Below are positions 25,613 through 33,532 of a DNA stretch of 38,850 nucleotides, one piece after another (the stretch's first letter is position 1; each line of letters opens with the position of its first letter). Origin of the DNA: Candidatus Borkfalkia excrementavium (GTDB lineage Bacteria > Bacillota > Clostridia > Christensenellales > Borkfalkiaceae); NCBI GenBank assembly GCA_019115945.1, contig DXCO01000012.1:1-38850 (forward strand). The letters are read 5' to 3'. The notes beneath the pieces were generated by a model. That model saw only the letters and a program-made list of their open reading frames with translations, made no database searches and had not been told where the DNA came from. Made by a program: the position numbers and the translations under genes.

Positions 25613-25905
25613 AGGAGAGAGGAAAACTGCGGAGATTTTTCAGGTTTCTGAGAAAGCGCGTTTTCAGACCGTATCTGAAAATGCTGTGTATGCGCGCGAT
25701 CCTGTTCTATCAGAAATATTTTTCCAAAAAAACCTGCCTTTACAGACCTACCTGTTCGCAGTATACGCTGGAGGCGATCAATAATTTGGGGGTGATTTTG
25801 GGGATCCTGTGCGGCGCATGGAGGATTTTGCGCTGCAATCCTTTTTCGAAGGGGGGATACGATCCCGCTCCGGAAAATTACTTCAAGGTGCGCTGGCTCT
25901 ATTAA
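25609..25905 (+). CDS. yidD: Membrane protein insertion efficiency factor YidD
   Basis: A 98-residue protein with the YidD core: [55 protein letters not shown]. The conserved Cys residues of the family are all visible. It assists YidC-dependent insertion at the membrane. The basic N-terminal extension of about 25 residues is longer than in many homologues. It overlaps rnpA by 4 bases and precedes yidC by 25 bases. Confidence 0.95.
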   Translation: MKERGKLRRFFRFLRKRVFRPYLKMLCMRAILFYQKYFSKKTCLYRPTCSQYTLEAINNLGVILGILCGAWRILRCNPFSKGGYDPAPENYFKVRWLY

Positions 25906-25930
25906 AATCAAAAAAATCGGATAAAAAGAC

Positions 25931-27664
25931 ATGTTTAATTTTTTGACGGCCGTCGCGGATACGGCTAACTCCATCGGCCTGTTTTTCGGAAGCGGCGGCG
26001 GAAGTTTGAACTGGCTGGCGAAGGTGATCCGCTGGATCATCGAACTGGTCGGCAACGTGGGCGTGGGAATCATCGTGTTTACGATCGTTCTCAAACTGAT
26101 CACCCTGCCGCTCGACATTTATTCCAAATCTTCCATGCGCAAAAACAGCCTGAAGATGGAAAAAATGCGCCCGCAACTGGAAAAACTGCAAAAACAATAC
26201 CAGAACGATCAGCAGACGTACAACATGAAAATGATGGAACTGTACAAAAAGAACGGGTATTCCATGTTCGGCGCCTGTCTTCCCATGATCGTTACGCTGG
26301 TCATCTTTATTTTCGTTCTGAACGCGTTTTCTTCCTATTCGGACTTTACGAACGTAAGCGTTTATAACAAAATGGCGGAGGCTTATTCGGTGGCGGTCAT
26401 CGAAGAATATGCCCCCGCGCCCATCCATGACGACGAATATAAGTACGAATTCGACGAGCCGACGGAAGAGAACGGACTGGAACAGGGCGAGCCGAAAACG
26501 TATGTCTACAATTATACCACGTCCGACGACGGGACCACCTTTATCGTCACAAAAACCGTGACGTGCAGCGCCGAGGGTTCCTTTATCGAATACGTTCTTA
26601 CCTATACGGTCGAGACGAAAGACGCCGAAAAAAGGGACGCCCTTTTGGCAGGAGAGAGGTGGGACGAACAGAGGCCCTCTTCCAGCACCGCCTATTACTA
26701 CGTGCAGACGGACAGGGTGAACGCTCCCCTTCTTACGCTGGCCGAGTCCGGCAAGACCCCCGTTGAAAAGATAGAGGGGGGAGAAACGGGCGAGACCGGG
26801 CAGGACGGACAAGCCCTATACAGTTGGACGAGGACGATCTCTTACGGTAGCGAAACGGATGCGGTCAGTTACAGGATCGTCTATACCGTGGAGACGACGG
26901 AATCCGATCAAAATGAGGTCGACTGGAACGGCGAAAACGTACAGAGAAACGGTTACTTTGCCGTGAACGAAGAACAGTTCGAAACGGCGCTTGCAGGCAG
27001 CACGGCCCTGAGCGAAGAGGAAAAAGCGCAGGCAGAGGCTTTGGCGGATATTCTTCTTTCCGCGGAAAACCTGACGGACAAGCAGGTTGCGGAATATTAC
27101 GTGCGCGAAGCGGGCAGGGTCGCCGCAGCGGATTATTATGAAGAGAACAAAATAGGCTTTTTGTGGGTCAAAAATATCTGGCAGCCGGACGTTTCGTATA
27201 AGCACCCCGTACAGAGGGAGAGCGGTGTAGACAGGACGACGTACAACGAGATCACGGCGAATCTGGGCTATTATAAGAGCGCGCCGAACGGATATTATAT
27301 CCTGATCGTCGTCTCTATCGGCACGATGTTCCTTTCGCAGTTTATCCTTTCGAGGAGCCAGAAGGCACAGAACGAACTGCAGACGGCGGACGGGCGCGGA
27401 CAGAAAACGCAGAAAGTCATGATGATCGTAATGCCGATCATCTTCGGTGTATTCTCTTTCTTCTACAGCGCATCTTTCAGTATCTACATGATAACGAGCA
27501 ATATTTACGGTATTTTGAGTACGCTTGCGATCAATTTTGTCATCGACAGAAAGTTCAGGAAGATCGAGGAAAAAGAAATTCAGGAAAAGTATAATAAACG
27601 TATTCCGCAGGCGGTGCGCAAAACGCCCGATGACAATAAGCGGAACGGAGGAAAGAAAAAATGA
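25931..27664 (+). CDS. yidC: Membrane insertase YidC/SpoIIIJ with a large extracytoplasmic insertion
   Basis: This protein inserts membrane proteins with or without Sec. It has 577 residues where Gram-positive homologues have about 230-300. Visible parts: first core helix (about 35-60; GVGIIVFTIVLKLITLPL, with Lys55 at the site of the groove Arg), the cytoplasmic hairpin (about 70-115), second helix (about 117-135; CLPMIVTLVIFIFVLNAF), then about 260 polar residues (about 140-400), then WVKNIWQPD, a helix near 457-475 (YYILIVVSIGTMFLSQFIL) and the last two helices (about 495-540). The insertion lies between the second and third core helices, on the outer face, and holds two similar beta-rich stretches (TYVYNYTT ... 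YVLTYTVETKD; SWTRTIS ... YRIVYTVETTES). No N-terminal lipobox is seen. It overlaps jag by 4 bases. Confidence 0.93.
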   Translation: MFNFLTAVADTANSIGLFFGSGGGSLNWLAKVIRWIIELVGNVGVGIIVFTIVLKLITLPLDIYSKSSMRKNSLKMEKMRPQLEKLQKQYQNDQQTYNMKMMELYKKNGYSMFGACLPMIVTLVIFIFVLNAFSSYSDFTNVSVYNKMAEAYSVAVIEEYAPAPIHDDEYKYEFDEPTEENGLEQGEPKTYVYNYTTSDDGTTFIVTKTVTCSAEGSFIEYVLTYTVETKDAEKRDALLAGERWDEQRPSSSTAYYYVQTDRVNAPLLTLAESGKTPVEKIEGGETGETGQDGQALYSWTRTISYGSETDAVSYRIVYTVETTESDQNEVDWNGENVQRNGYFAVNEEQFETALAGSTALSEEEKAQAEALADILLSAENLTDKQVAEYYVREAGRVAAADYYEENKIGFLWVKNIWQPDVSYKHPVQRESGVDRTTYNEITANLGYYKSAPNGYYILIVVSIGTMFLSQFILSRSQKAQNELQTADGRGQKTQKVMMIVMPIIFGVFSFFYSASFSIYMITSNIYGILSTLAINFVIDRKFRKIEEKEIQEKYNKRIPQAVRKTPDDNKRNGGKKK

Positions 27665-28530
27665 CAGATTTCGAATTCACCGCAAAGACGGTGGAAGAAG
27701 CGGTGGAAGAAGGGCTGAAAGCGACCGGGCTCACGCGCGAACAGGCGGAAATTACGGTTTTGGAAGAAGGGAAAAGAAAACTGATCGGTTCCGTCAAAGC
27801 AAAGGTACTCATCCGCAAGAAAAAGTCGGACGGGGAAAGAGCGGCAGACTTTCTCGACGGGGTCTTCGATATTTTGAAGATCGCGGCGACGAACGAACTT
27901 GTCGAAGAAGATGAAACGATCAAGATCAACGTGATCGCGACCAATACCGATTCCATTATCGGTCACAGGGGGGAGATCCTCGATTCGCTGCAGGTGCTTG
28001 CGGGCGCCGTTGCGAATATCGGCAGAGAGGAATACAGGCGCGTCGTCGTGGATTGCGAAAATTATCGCGAACGCAGGGAAGAGACGCTCAAACGCCTCGC
28101 CGCGAAGATCGCGAGAAAGGCCGTAGAGAGGGGCAGGAAAGTTTCTCTCGAACCCATGACCCCCTATGAAAGGCGCGTCATCCATTCGGCGCTGGCGGAC
28201 AGTACCGAGGTCAAAACGCAGAGCGAAGGGAAAGAACCCAACCGCTATATCGTCGTGATTCCCAATAATTTGCGTCCCGGTTCGGATCGTTTCGAACGCA
28301 GAGGAAATTTCCGCGGCGGCCACAACAAGGGCGGCTATCAGAACCGCGAACGCGGCGGATACAACCGCGACAGGCGAAGCGGCGACCGCGAGGGAGGCAG
28401 ATCGTACGATCGCCGCGGCGGCAGGAACGAAAGGTCCTCTTCTCCCCGCCCCGCGAAGAGAGCCCCCTATTTCGGTACCTATCTCGGCAACAGCAACACT
28501 CAGAAAGAGGATAAAAACGGCGAAGAATAA
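27661..28530 (+). CDS. jag: Jag/KhpB RNA-binding protein with RG-rich tail
   Basis: A 289-residue RNA-binding protein. It has a Jag-N domain (about 1-52; FEFTAKTVEEAVEEGL), a KH domain with the GxxG loop in IIGHRGEILDSLQ (about 75-145), and an R3H domain (about 145-205; RERREETLKRLA ... PMTPYERRVIH). Homologues act with KhpA in post-transcriptional control of cell-envelope genes. After about residue 210 there is an unusual low-complexity tail of about 75 residues rich in Arg, Gly and Tyr (GGHNKGGYQNRERGGYNRDR), then an acidic end. It overlaps yidC by 4 bases and is last in the operon. Confidence 0.93.
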   Translation: MTDFEFTAKTVEEAVEEGLKATGLTREQAEITVLEEGKRKLIGSVKAKVLIRKKKSDGERAADFLDGVFDILKIAATNELVEEDETIKINVIATNTDSIIGHRGEILDSLQVLAGAVANIGREEYRRVVVDCENYRERREETLKRLAAKIARKAVERGRKVSLEPMTPYERRVIHSALADSTEVKTQSEGKEPNRYIVVIPNNLRPGSDRFERRGNFRGGHNKGGYQNRERGGYNRDRRSGDREGGRSYDRRGGRNERSSSPRPAKRAPYFGTYLGNSNTQKEDKNGEE

Positions 28531-28537
28531 ATCCCGT

Positions 28538-28569
28538 ATCCCCTGCCGGCTGATCGGCGGGGGATTTTT
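28538..28569 (+). terminator. Terminator of the rpmH-jag operon
   Basis: An 11-bp stem (28538-28548 with 28555-28565, one G-T pair) has a 6-base loop and TTTTT. It lies 8 bases after the jag stop. Confidence 0.88.
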
Positions 28570-28741
28570 GTATCCGGCCGAATCGGAAGCGCGGCGGTTT
28601 CCTTTCGGAAAAATTTTCCGCCCCTGCGGTTTAGAAAGCCGCTTTTCGGCGGCCTACGAAGGCCCGTGCGGACACGGGATCAGGCGATGCATCGGGCCGG
28701 AGCCGAACGGGTGGACGCAGTTTATAAAAATATATTTTAAG
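28570..28741. other. GC-rich unassigned segment between convergent terminators
   Basis: About 170 bases with no supported gene. They contain several local stems (for example CCCGTG/CACGGG, and AAAGCCGC facing GGCGGCCT) and end in an AT-rich stretch. This could be a small structured RNA or decayed coding sequence. I recognise neither. Confidence 0.35.
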
Positions 28742-28774
28742 AAACCTCCCCCAAGGGCAACTCGGGGGAGGTTT
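28742..28774. terminator. Terminator after the aldehyde dehydrogenase gene
   Basis: An 11-bp perfect stem (28742-28752 with 28764-28774) has an 11-base loop and T-rich sequence on both sides. It lies 33 bases beyond the aldehyde dehydrogenase stop (minus) and may also stop plus-strand read-through. Confidence 0.82.
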
Positions 28775-28807
28775 TCATAAAAAGGGCAGAAAGATACGCC
28801 AGACAAT

Positions 28808-30175
28808 TTATTTCAAGAACTTTCGGATGGTCCTTTCCTTTTTTGCGCTGCACGGCTGATAGCGGAACGGAAGATCGATTTTAAGGCTCTTGTCCACGAT
28901 GCTTTTGATATGGGAAAAAGCATAAAATCCCCTTTCTCCGTGGTAGGCGCCCATGCCGCTTTCTCCCACACCGCCGAATCCCATCGCGTGCGTTGCCAGG
29001 TGGATCACGGTATCGTTGATGCAGCCGCCCCCGAATCGGATTTCGCGGACGGCGCGCCGCGCATCCGCTCTGTTTTTTCCGAACCAATACAGGGCGAGAG
29101 GATCGGGATTTTTTTCGATCGCCGCTTTGACGGAATCGTATCCGTCCGTTTCGATCACGGGAAGCACCGGCCCGAAGATCTCCTCTTGCATCGCCGCGTC
29201 CGAAAGATCCGCGCCGTCCAAGATCGTCGGCGTTATCTTCAGCGACGTCTCGTCATATTCTCCACCGAAGACTGTCTTTTTGCCGTCGATCAGATTCAGA
29301 ATACGGTCAAATTGCCTTCTGTTGACGATCTTCGGATAATTTTCGTTTATCAACGGGTTTTCCCCGTACATGCGCACGATTTCGGCTTTCAGCGCCTCGA
29401 CAAGTGCTCCCCTGACCCTTTTGTCGGCCAGGATATAATCGGGTGCGACGCAGGTCTGCCCGGCGTTGAGAAACTTTCCGAAAGCGATCCTCTTTGCCGT
29501 CAGGGGGATATCCGCGTCTGCACAGACGACGCAGGGGCTTTTTCCGCCGAGTTCCAATACGGCGGGGGCAAGGTGTGCAGCCGCTTTTAATGCGATCAGT
29601 TTTCCCGTTTCTTTTCCGCCGGTAAAAAAGAACAGGTCATACTTTTCATCGAGCAGAGAGGCGTTCTCTTCCCTGCCGCCCGATACGGCCGCCACGTATC
29701 GGTCCGGAAATATTTCGCCGATCAGTTCGCGGATGACGCGGGCGGTTTCGGGCGCGTTCGCGCTTGGCTTTACGATCGCGCAGTTTCCTGCCGCGATACA
29801 ATCGACGAGGGGGAGTATCGTCAACTGAAAGGGATAGTTCCAAGGGCTTACGATGAGCGCGACGCCGTACGGGGAAGCGACGGTATAACTCTTTGACGGA
29901 AATTGCGACATCGGCGTCTTTACCCTATGCGGCCGCGTCAGAAACGGAAGGCGCCCGAGCATAAAGCCGATCTCGGAATAAACCATCCCGACCTCCGTCA
30001 TATAACCCTCGAAATTGCTCTTTGAAAGGTCTTTTTTCAGTGCCCCGAGTATCTCCCCTTCCCTTGCTACGATTGCCTTTTTAAGGGCCTTCAGCGCGTT
30101 GATACGAAAAGACAAATCCAATGTCTTGCCGCTTGCAAAAAACTCTTTTTGTTTTTTTAGGATTTCTGAAACCAT
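28808..30175 (-). CDS. NAD(P)-dependent aldehyde dehydrogenase
   Basis: A 455-residue enzyme of the ALDH superfamily, closest in pattern to the short class-3-like group (about 450 residues, no long N-terminal arm). Visible motifs: substrate/cofactor segment SPWNYPFQL, FFTGGKETGK, the general-base Glu in LELGGKSP, the catalytic Cys in NAGQTCVAPDY, EEIFGPVLPV, and GGVGESGMGAYHGERGF near the C-terminus. It oxidises aldehydes to acids; the substrate is unknown. The ATG at 30175 has GAGAGG ahead; an upstream TTG is less likely. It is a single gene with its own promoter and terminator. Confidence 0.93.
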   Translation of the reverse strand: MVSEILKKQKEFFASGKTLDLSFRINALKALKKAIVAREGEILGALKKDLSKSNFEGYMTEVGMVYSEIGFMLGRLPFLTRPHRVKTPMSQFPSKSYTVASPYGVALIVSPWNYPFQLTILPLVDCIAAGNCAIVKPSANAPETARVIRELIGEIFPDRYVAAVSGGREENASLLDEKYDLFFFTGGKETGKLIALKAAAHLAPAVLELGGKSPCVVCADADIPLTAKRIAFGKFLNAGQTCVAPDYILADKRVRGALVEALKAEIVRMYGENPLINENYPKIVNRRQFDRILNLIDGKKTVFGGEYDETSLKITPTILDGADLSDAAMQEEIFGPVLPVIETDGYDSVKAAIEKNPDPLALYWFGKNRADARRAVREIRFGGGCINDTVIHLATHAMGFGGVGESGMGAYHGERGFYAFSHIKSIVDKSLKIDLPFRYQPCSAKKERTIRKFLK

Positions 30176-30206
30176 AAAAGCCTCTCGCAAAAATTATTCT
30201 GATTTT

Positions 30207-30235
30207 ATTATAACGGAAAGCGATTCAAAAAGCAA
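30207..30235 (-). promoter_or_regulatory. Promoter of the aldehyde dehydrogenase gene
   Basis: Minus strand: TTGCTT (30235-30230), 17-bp spacer, TATAAT (30212-30207). Confidence 0.75.
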
Positions 30236-30778
30236 GAGAGTATACCAAAAGAAAAATATCAAGCACTTAATATTTTTTAGCGCCGTTAAAAGTTTTTTTG
30301 CGCCTGATCTGTAAGAACGGGATCGGACAGAAAAAATTTTGTAAAATGAAAATGCGATTTTCCGAACGTGACGGCAAGATATCTGCATGCGACGGGCTTG
30401 TGCGGCAGGTATTCCGATCGAAGTGACGCTGCGGAACGAAAAGCCCCCTTTTTTGGCAGAAAGACGTATATAGAGTTTTGATTTCGCTTTCTTCGGCGTT
30501 GTCCGCGGCGATTTATTTGAGAGACCGCTGAAAGCGGCAGATTTTTTCTATAAAGGCCTGTGGCGGCGGAAAATAAGGTCCGGCTGTCAGAGAAAGACAG
30601 GAAAGACCGATGCAGACACATATCTATTTTTAGGATCAAATTTGTGTGCGGGAAAAAAGAGGCACAGGATAAAAAAGTTCTTCTGATACATGCGGTAAAA
30701 ACGAAAAATCGGAAGGACAGAGGAATGCTGGCTGTGCCCTGTGCCGAAAAATGTCTTTGACCTCCGCTTCAGATAAAA
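30236..30778. other. Intergenic region without a supported gene
   Basis: Nothing protein-coding is convincing here. A small terminator-like hairpin with a T-run lies on the plus strand (CCGCT/AGCGG at 30525-30537, then ATTTTTT), which could end an unseen short transcript. Composition is intermediate and irregular, as in decayed sequence. Confidence 0.4.
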
Positions 30779-31345
30779 TCAACTCGCTTTTGGCTGACTG
30801 ATCTTTGCAAAATAATTTTTTCCGCCGACATAGGAGGAAAGCGCGTCGGAAATAATATCGGCCATTCTGTAAACGAGATTCAGGCGGGTCAAATTGAGCA
30901 AAGAATAATTGAAAACGGATTTTTCCGCTACGATCCCCATAATACTGACGTCTCCGACCTGTGAAAGCCGTTTATTTGCCCCCAGTCCCGGCCGCAGACT
31001 TTTGTTTGCAATTTTGATCAGGCCGATGTCCCCCGCTTCGCCGACGGCGGCGTCGACCGCGATCACTTTCGAATCGGGATGCGTCTCTTTTAAAAAGTCG
31101 TTCAGATACTTTACTTCTTTTGCCGTGATCGGCTTTTTAAGCGTTCCGTATACAAAAATTCCGCCTCCGGAAGACTTTTGTCCGAGCATCGTACCCGTGA
31201 TCGGACCGAGACTGTCGCCGATTGCCAGATCGCTTCCGATGCACAGAACGACCGGCGGAGCGGATAACTCCTTTAAAAAATTGTCGAGCGACATGATCAG
31301 GCCGGCAGCAGCCATTTTATTGAACATATTAAAAGAATATTCCAT
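30779..31345 (-). CDS. yyaC: Spore-associated YyaC family protein (GPR-like fold)
   Basis: A 188-residue protein with the YyaC/DUF1256 pattern: VVLCIGSDLAIGDSLGPITGTML, VYGTLKKPITAKEV, VIAVDAAVGEAGDIGLIKI, LRPGLGANKRLSQVGDVSIMGIV. The family is related in fold to the germination protease GPR and is found in endospore formers. In Bacillus subtilis yyaC lies next to the parB gene near the origin, and here it also sits near parAB. A GGAGAAAG site precedes the ATG. It suggests that this organism forms spores or descends from one that did. Confidence 0.9.
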   Translation of the reverse strand: MEYSFNMFNKMAAAGLIMSLDNFLKELSAPPVVLCIGSDLAIGDSLGPITGTMLGQKSSGGGIFVYGTLKKPITAKEVKYLNDFLKETHPDSKVIAVDAAVGEAGDIGLIKIANKSLRPGLGANKRLSQVGDVSIMGIVAEKSVFNYSLLNLTRLNLVYRMADIISDALSSYVGGKNYFAKISQPKAS

Positions 31346-31495
31346 AAATTTTCTTTCTCCTTATGAGCGCGCAAAAATGAAATATTTTTCGTGCAGTAAT
31401 ATAAAAACTTTTTGATATTGCAAGACAGAATTGTTTGACAGTTATTGACAGAAAAACGAATATCTATTCCTGGAAAATACAATATCAGCCGAAAG

Positions 31496-31612
31496 CTGTC
31501 CACAGACTGTGCATAAGTAGACAAAAATTTAACACAGCGCATACAAAAACTTTATGGCGCATATGGAAACGGATGAAAGTTATTCACAATTTATAGAAAT
31601 TCTTGTGGAAAA
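31496..31612. other. Second DnaA-box cluster
   Basis: In 117 bp: CTGTCCACA (31496-31504, two mismatches to TTATCCACA), TTATGCACA on minus (31516-31508, one), TTATTCACA (31580-31588, one) and TTTTCCACA on minus (31612-31604, one). AT-rich DNA follows. It may be the main origin, or a second half of a bipartite origin with 23613-23957. Confidence 0.5.
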
Positions 31613-31818
31613 ATCAAATATCGGCGATCATCCGATCCATCGGTCTTTCAGCAAGGAAGTAGTTTGGTGATTTTGCGTGAAGCAGTCGGCGGCGTTCTGA
31701 ATTTATAAACGTAATTTTATGGGCCGATACTCAGTTTATATCTGCAAGGAAAGAGCGAAATATTTTTTGAAGTTTGGCGCGCGGATCGGGCGATCGATTA
31801 AAGAATGAAAATTGTTAG

Positions 31819-31922
31819 AGCGCTTAAAAAATTATCAGCGCTATTTTTATAGGCGCATTTATATATTAAAGCGCTATAAATTTACAATTTGTTATGCGGT
31901 ATTTTTTATACAAAGCGCTATA
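31819..31922. repeat. Cluster of AGCGCT palindromes
   Basis: AGCGCT occurs at 31819, 31837, 31870 and 31914. The last two are extended to AGCGCTATA. A further inverted copy, TATAGCGCT, lies at 32786-32794. Four copies of a GC hexamer in about 100 bp of AT-rich DNA are unlikely by chance. The binding factor is unknown. Confidence 0.55.
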
Positions 31923-32456
31923 ATTGAATGCCCAGTTTGCGTAATTTTATATAACATGGTGCATAGTGCGGTCGTTGCAATTTTTTGCGGTATAAACGCA
32001 TTTATAGCGTCTTGTATGATTGCGCAATTAAATTTTTTGCATCTATGAACTGACTTGTGTTGGAAAGTCCTCTTTCGAGCGGGTTGAACCGTCAGACAAG
32101 GAAATATGCTTTGCGTCTATGGAATAATTAAGAAAAAACTAAAAAAGAGAGAAAAAATAGCCCCGTTTTAGGCAAAAAAACCCTAATTTAAGTCGATTTT
32201 TTGAAGTGGCAAAAACTTGAAAAAGCTTTCAAAAAACGGGCAATTTTTGAATGCGCTAATGAATTTTTGATGAAAATAACATATTTTTAACCAAAAAATT
32301 GAAGATTTTGCTTTTAAAAAAAGCCTCTCAGACGATTTGAGACAGAATAATTTTTAAAAATCAAATTTTTTTCGACCAAAAAACGGTTAAAAAAGGGGGA
32401 CAAAAGCCGATTTCTTATAAAACAGGCCAAATTTTTTGCAAAAAAGTGAAGTTTGA

Positions 32457-32472
32457 TGTTTCATATGAAACA
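32457..32472. other. parS: parS-like site 1
   Basis: TGTTTCATATGAAACA matches the parS consensus TGTTTCACGTGAAACA except for the two central-half bases (AT-AT core). It is a perfect 16-bp palindrome, extended by one pair on each side. Confidence 0.75.
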
Positions 32473-32555
32473 TTGGTAATAAATATTTGCGTTAAATCAA
32501 TAAGATAATTTACGGCAACGATTTTTTGATTTGCGCTGTTTTAATCGGTATAAGA

Positions 32556-32602
32556 TATACAAAAGACGCAATATAATTTCTTTGTATTGCGTCTTTTGTA
32601 TA
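32556..32602. other. Perfect 18-bp hairpin in the AT-rich region
   Basis: 32556-32573 pairs with 32585-32602 around an 11-base loop. ATTTTT follows on the plus strand. It looks like a terminator, but no gene is seen upstream. Confidence 0.6.
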
Positions 32603-33054
32603 ATTTTTGCATTTGATTATTTGGCTATTGATTGAAAAAAATTGCGTCAAAATCGATTAGGCGTGAACATATTAGGATGCAATATATATAATCATACGCA
32701 GTACAAACACAGTGCGGTGGGAGGAATAACTTTAGAGGAAGGTGCCATCAGTTATAAAGAATTTGTAATACAGCAATAGTCTGAATATAGCGCTTCGGGT
32801 AATATGTGTGTTTTTGTCCGCGCTTAATGTATGCGTATAGTAAAATATAGTAAATAAAATATTAAAGCAGGGCAAAAATGAGTCTTGGTGCGAGAGAAAG
32901 CAAGCCGCGTGATAGAAAAGCACATTGTAAAAGCACTTTATAAACGGAATAGAATCGCACGCTAAATAGAGCAAAAATCAATTTAAATGAAGTTGGTGCA
33001 TGGTGATCAAAAGACAGTAAGCCTAGCAGTTTAAAAAGAGAAAAAAGATCGTTT

Positions 33055-33092
33055 TCAGATATATATGTTTCATATGAAACATATATATCTGA
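33055..33092. other. parS: parS-like site 2 in a 38-bp perfect palindrome
   Basis: The core TGTTTCATATGAAACA (33066-33081) is embedded in a perfect palindrome of 38 bp, made longer by TATATA arms. Extended symmetry could allow cruciform formation. Confidence 0.78.
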
Positions 33093-33105
33093 CATAGCGC
33101 ACTAC

Positions 33106-33139
33106 ATATTTATATGTTTCACGTGAAACATATAAATAT
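33106..33139. other. parS: parS site 3, exact consensus, in a 34-bp perfect palindrome
   Basis: TGTTTCACGTGAAACA (33115-33130) is identical to the Bacillus parS consensus, and the flanks extend the symmetry to 34 bp. ParB, encoded at 36915-37844, should bind here. Confidence 0.93.
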
Positions 33140-33146
33140 CGGGACA

Positions 33147-33162
33147 AGTTTCATATGAAACA
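33147..33162. other. parS: parS-like site 4
   Basis: AGTTTCATATGAAACA has an AT-AT core and one outer mismatch. It lies 16 bp after site 3. Confidence 0.65.
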
Positions 33163-33509
33163 ATAAACCGGGTAAAATCAGACGATTTTTTGTGAGCGCA
33201 AGCCAAAAAATATGATAATTTTTTGAAGGATTCATAAAATTTGGCAAACCTGTAAAATAAAGAGCGGATTTCTCTTGTCTTTTTGTTTTGTTTATGGTAT
33301 CATAATAATGACTCAGATAACAAATATAGCAATCGGGACCGGCTAAAATTCCGACGCATATGCGTCTTACGTTTGCTGGCCTGCTTTCAGATTGGCGGGG
33401 ATCTCTGTTTTGCTTGTCGGGCGAACATAAGCTTTTCAGTTTGTAAAACGGTTTTTCTTATACGATTGCTTTGCTTGTTTGCCTGCACATGCAGAGAATA
33501 AGGCGCATA

Positions 33510-33532
33510 TTATTGATAATGATTATCAATAA
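33510..33532. promoter_or_regulatory. Perfect Fur-box palindrome
   Basis: An 11-1-11 perfect palindrome whose centre TGATAATGATTATCA (33514-33528) equals the Gram-positive 7-1-7 Fur consensus. It differs from the PerR box (TTATAAT). No iron gene is adjacent: ftsH starts 476 bp downstream and yyaC lies about 2.2 kb to the left. A weak promoter (TTGTCT, 17 bp, TATCAT) near 33276-33304 points toward it. Confidence 0.7.

Noticed and set aside
28568..28780. 70-codon open frame between jag and the aldehyde dehydrogenase gene
   Set aside because: It starts inside the jag terminator T-run and reads through the next terminator, with no ribosome binding site.
31434..31450. Two TTGACA hexamers 11 bp apart as a promoter
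   Set aside because: No convincing -10 at the right distance and no gene downstream on that strand.
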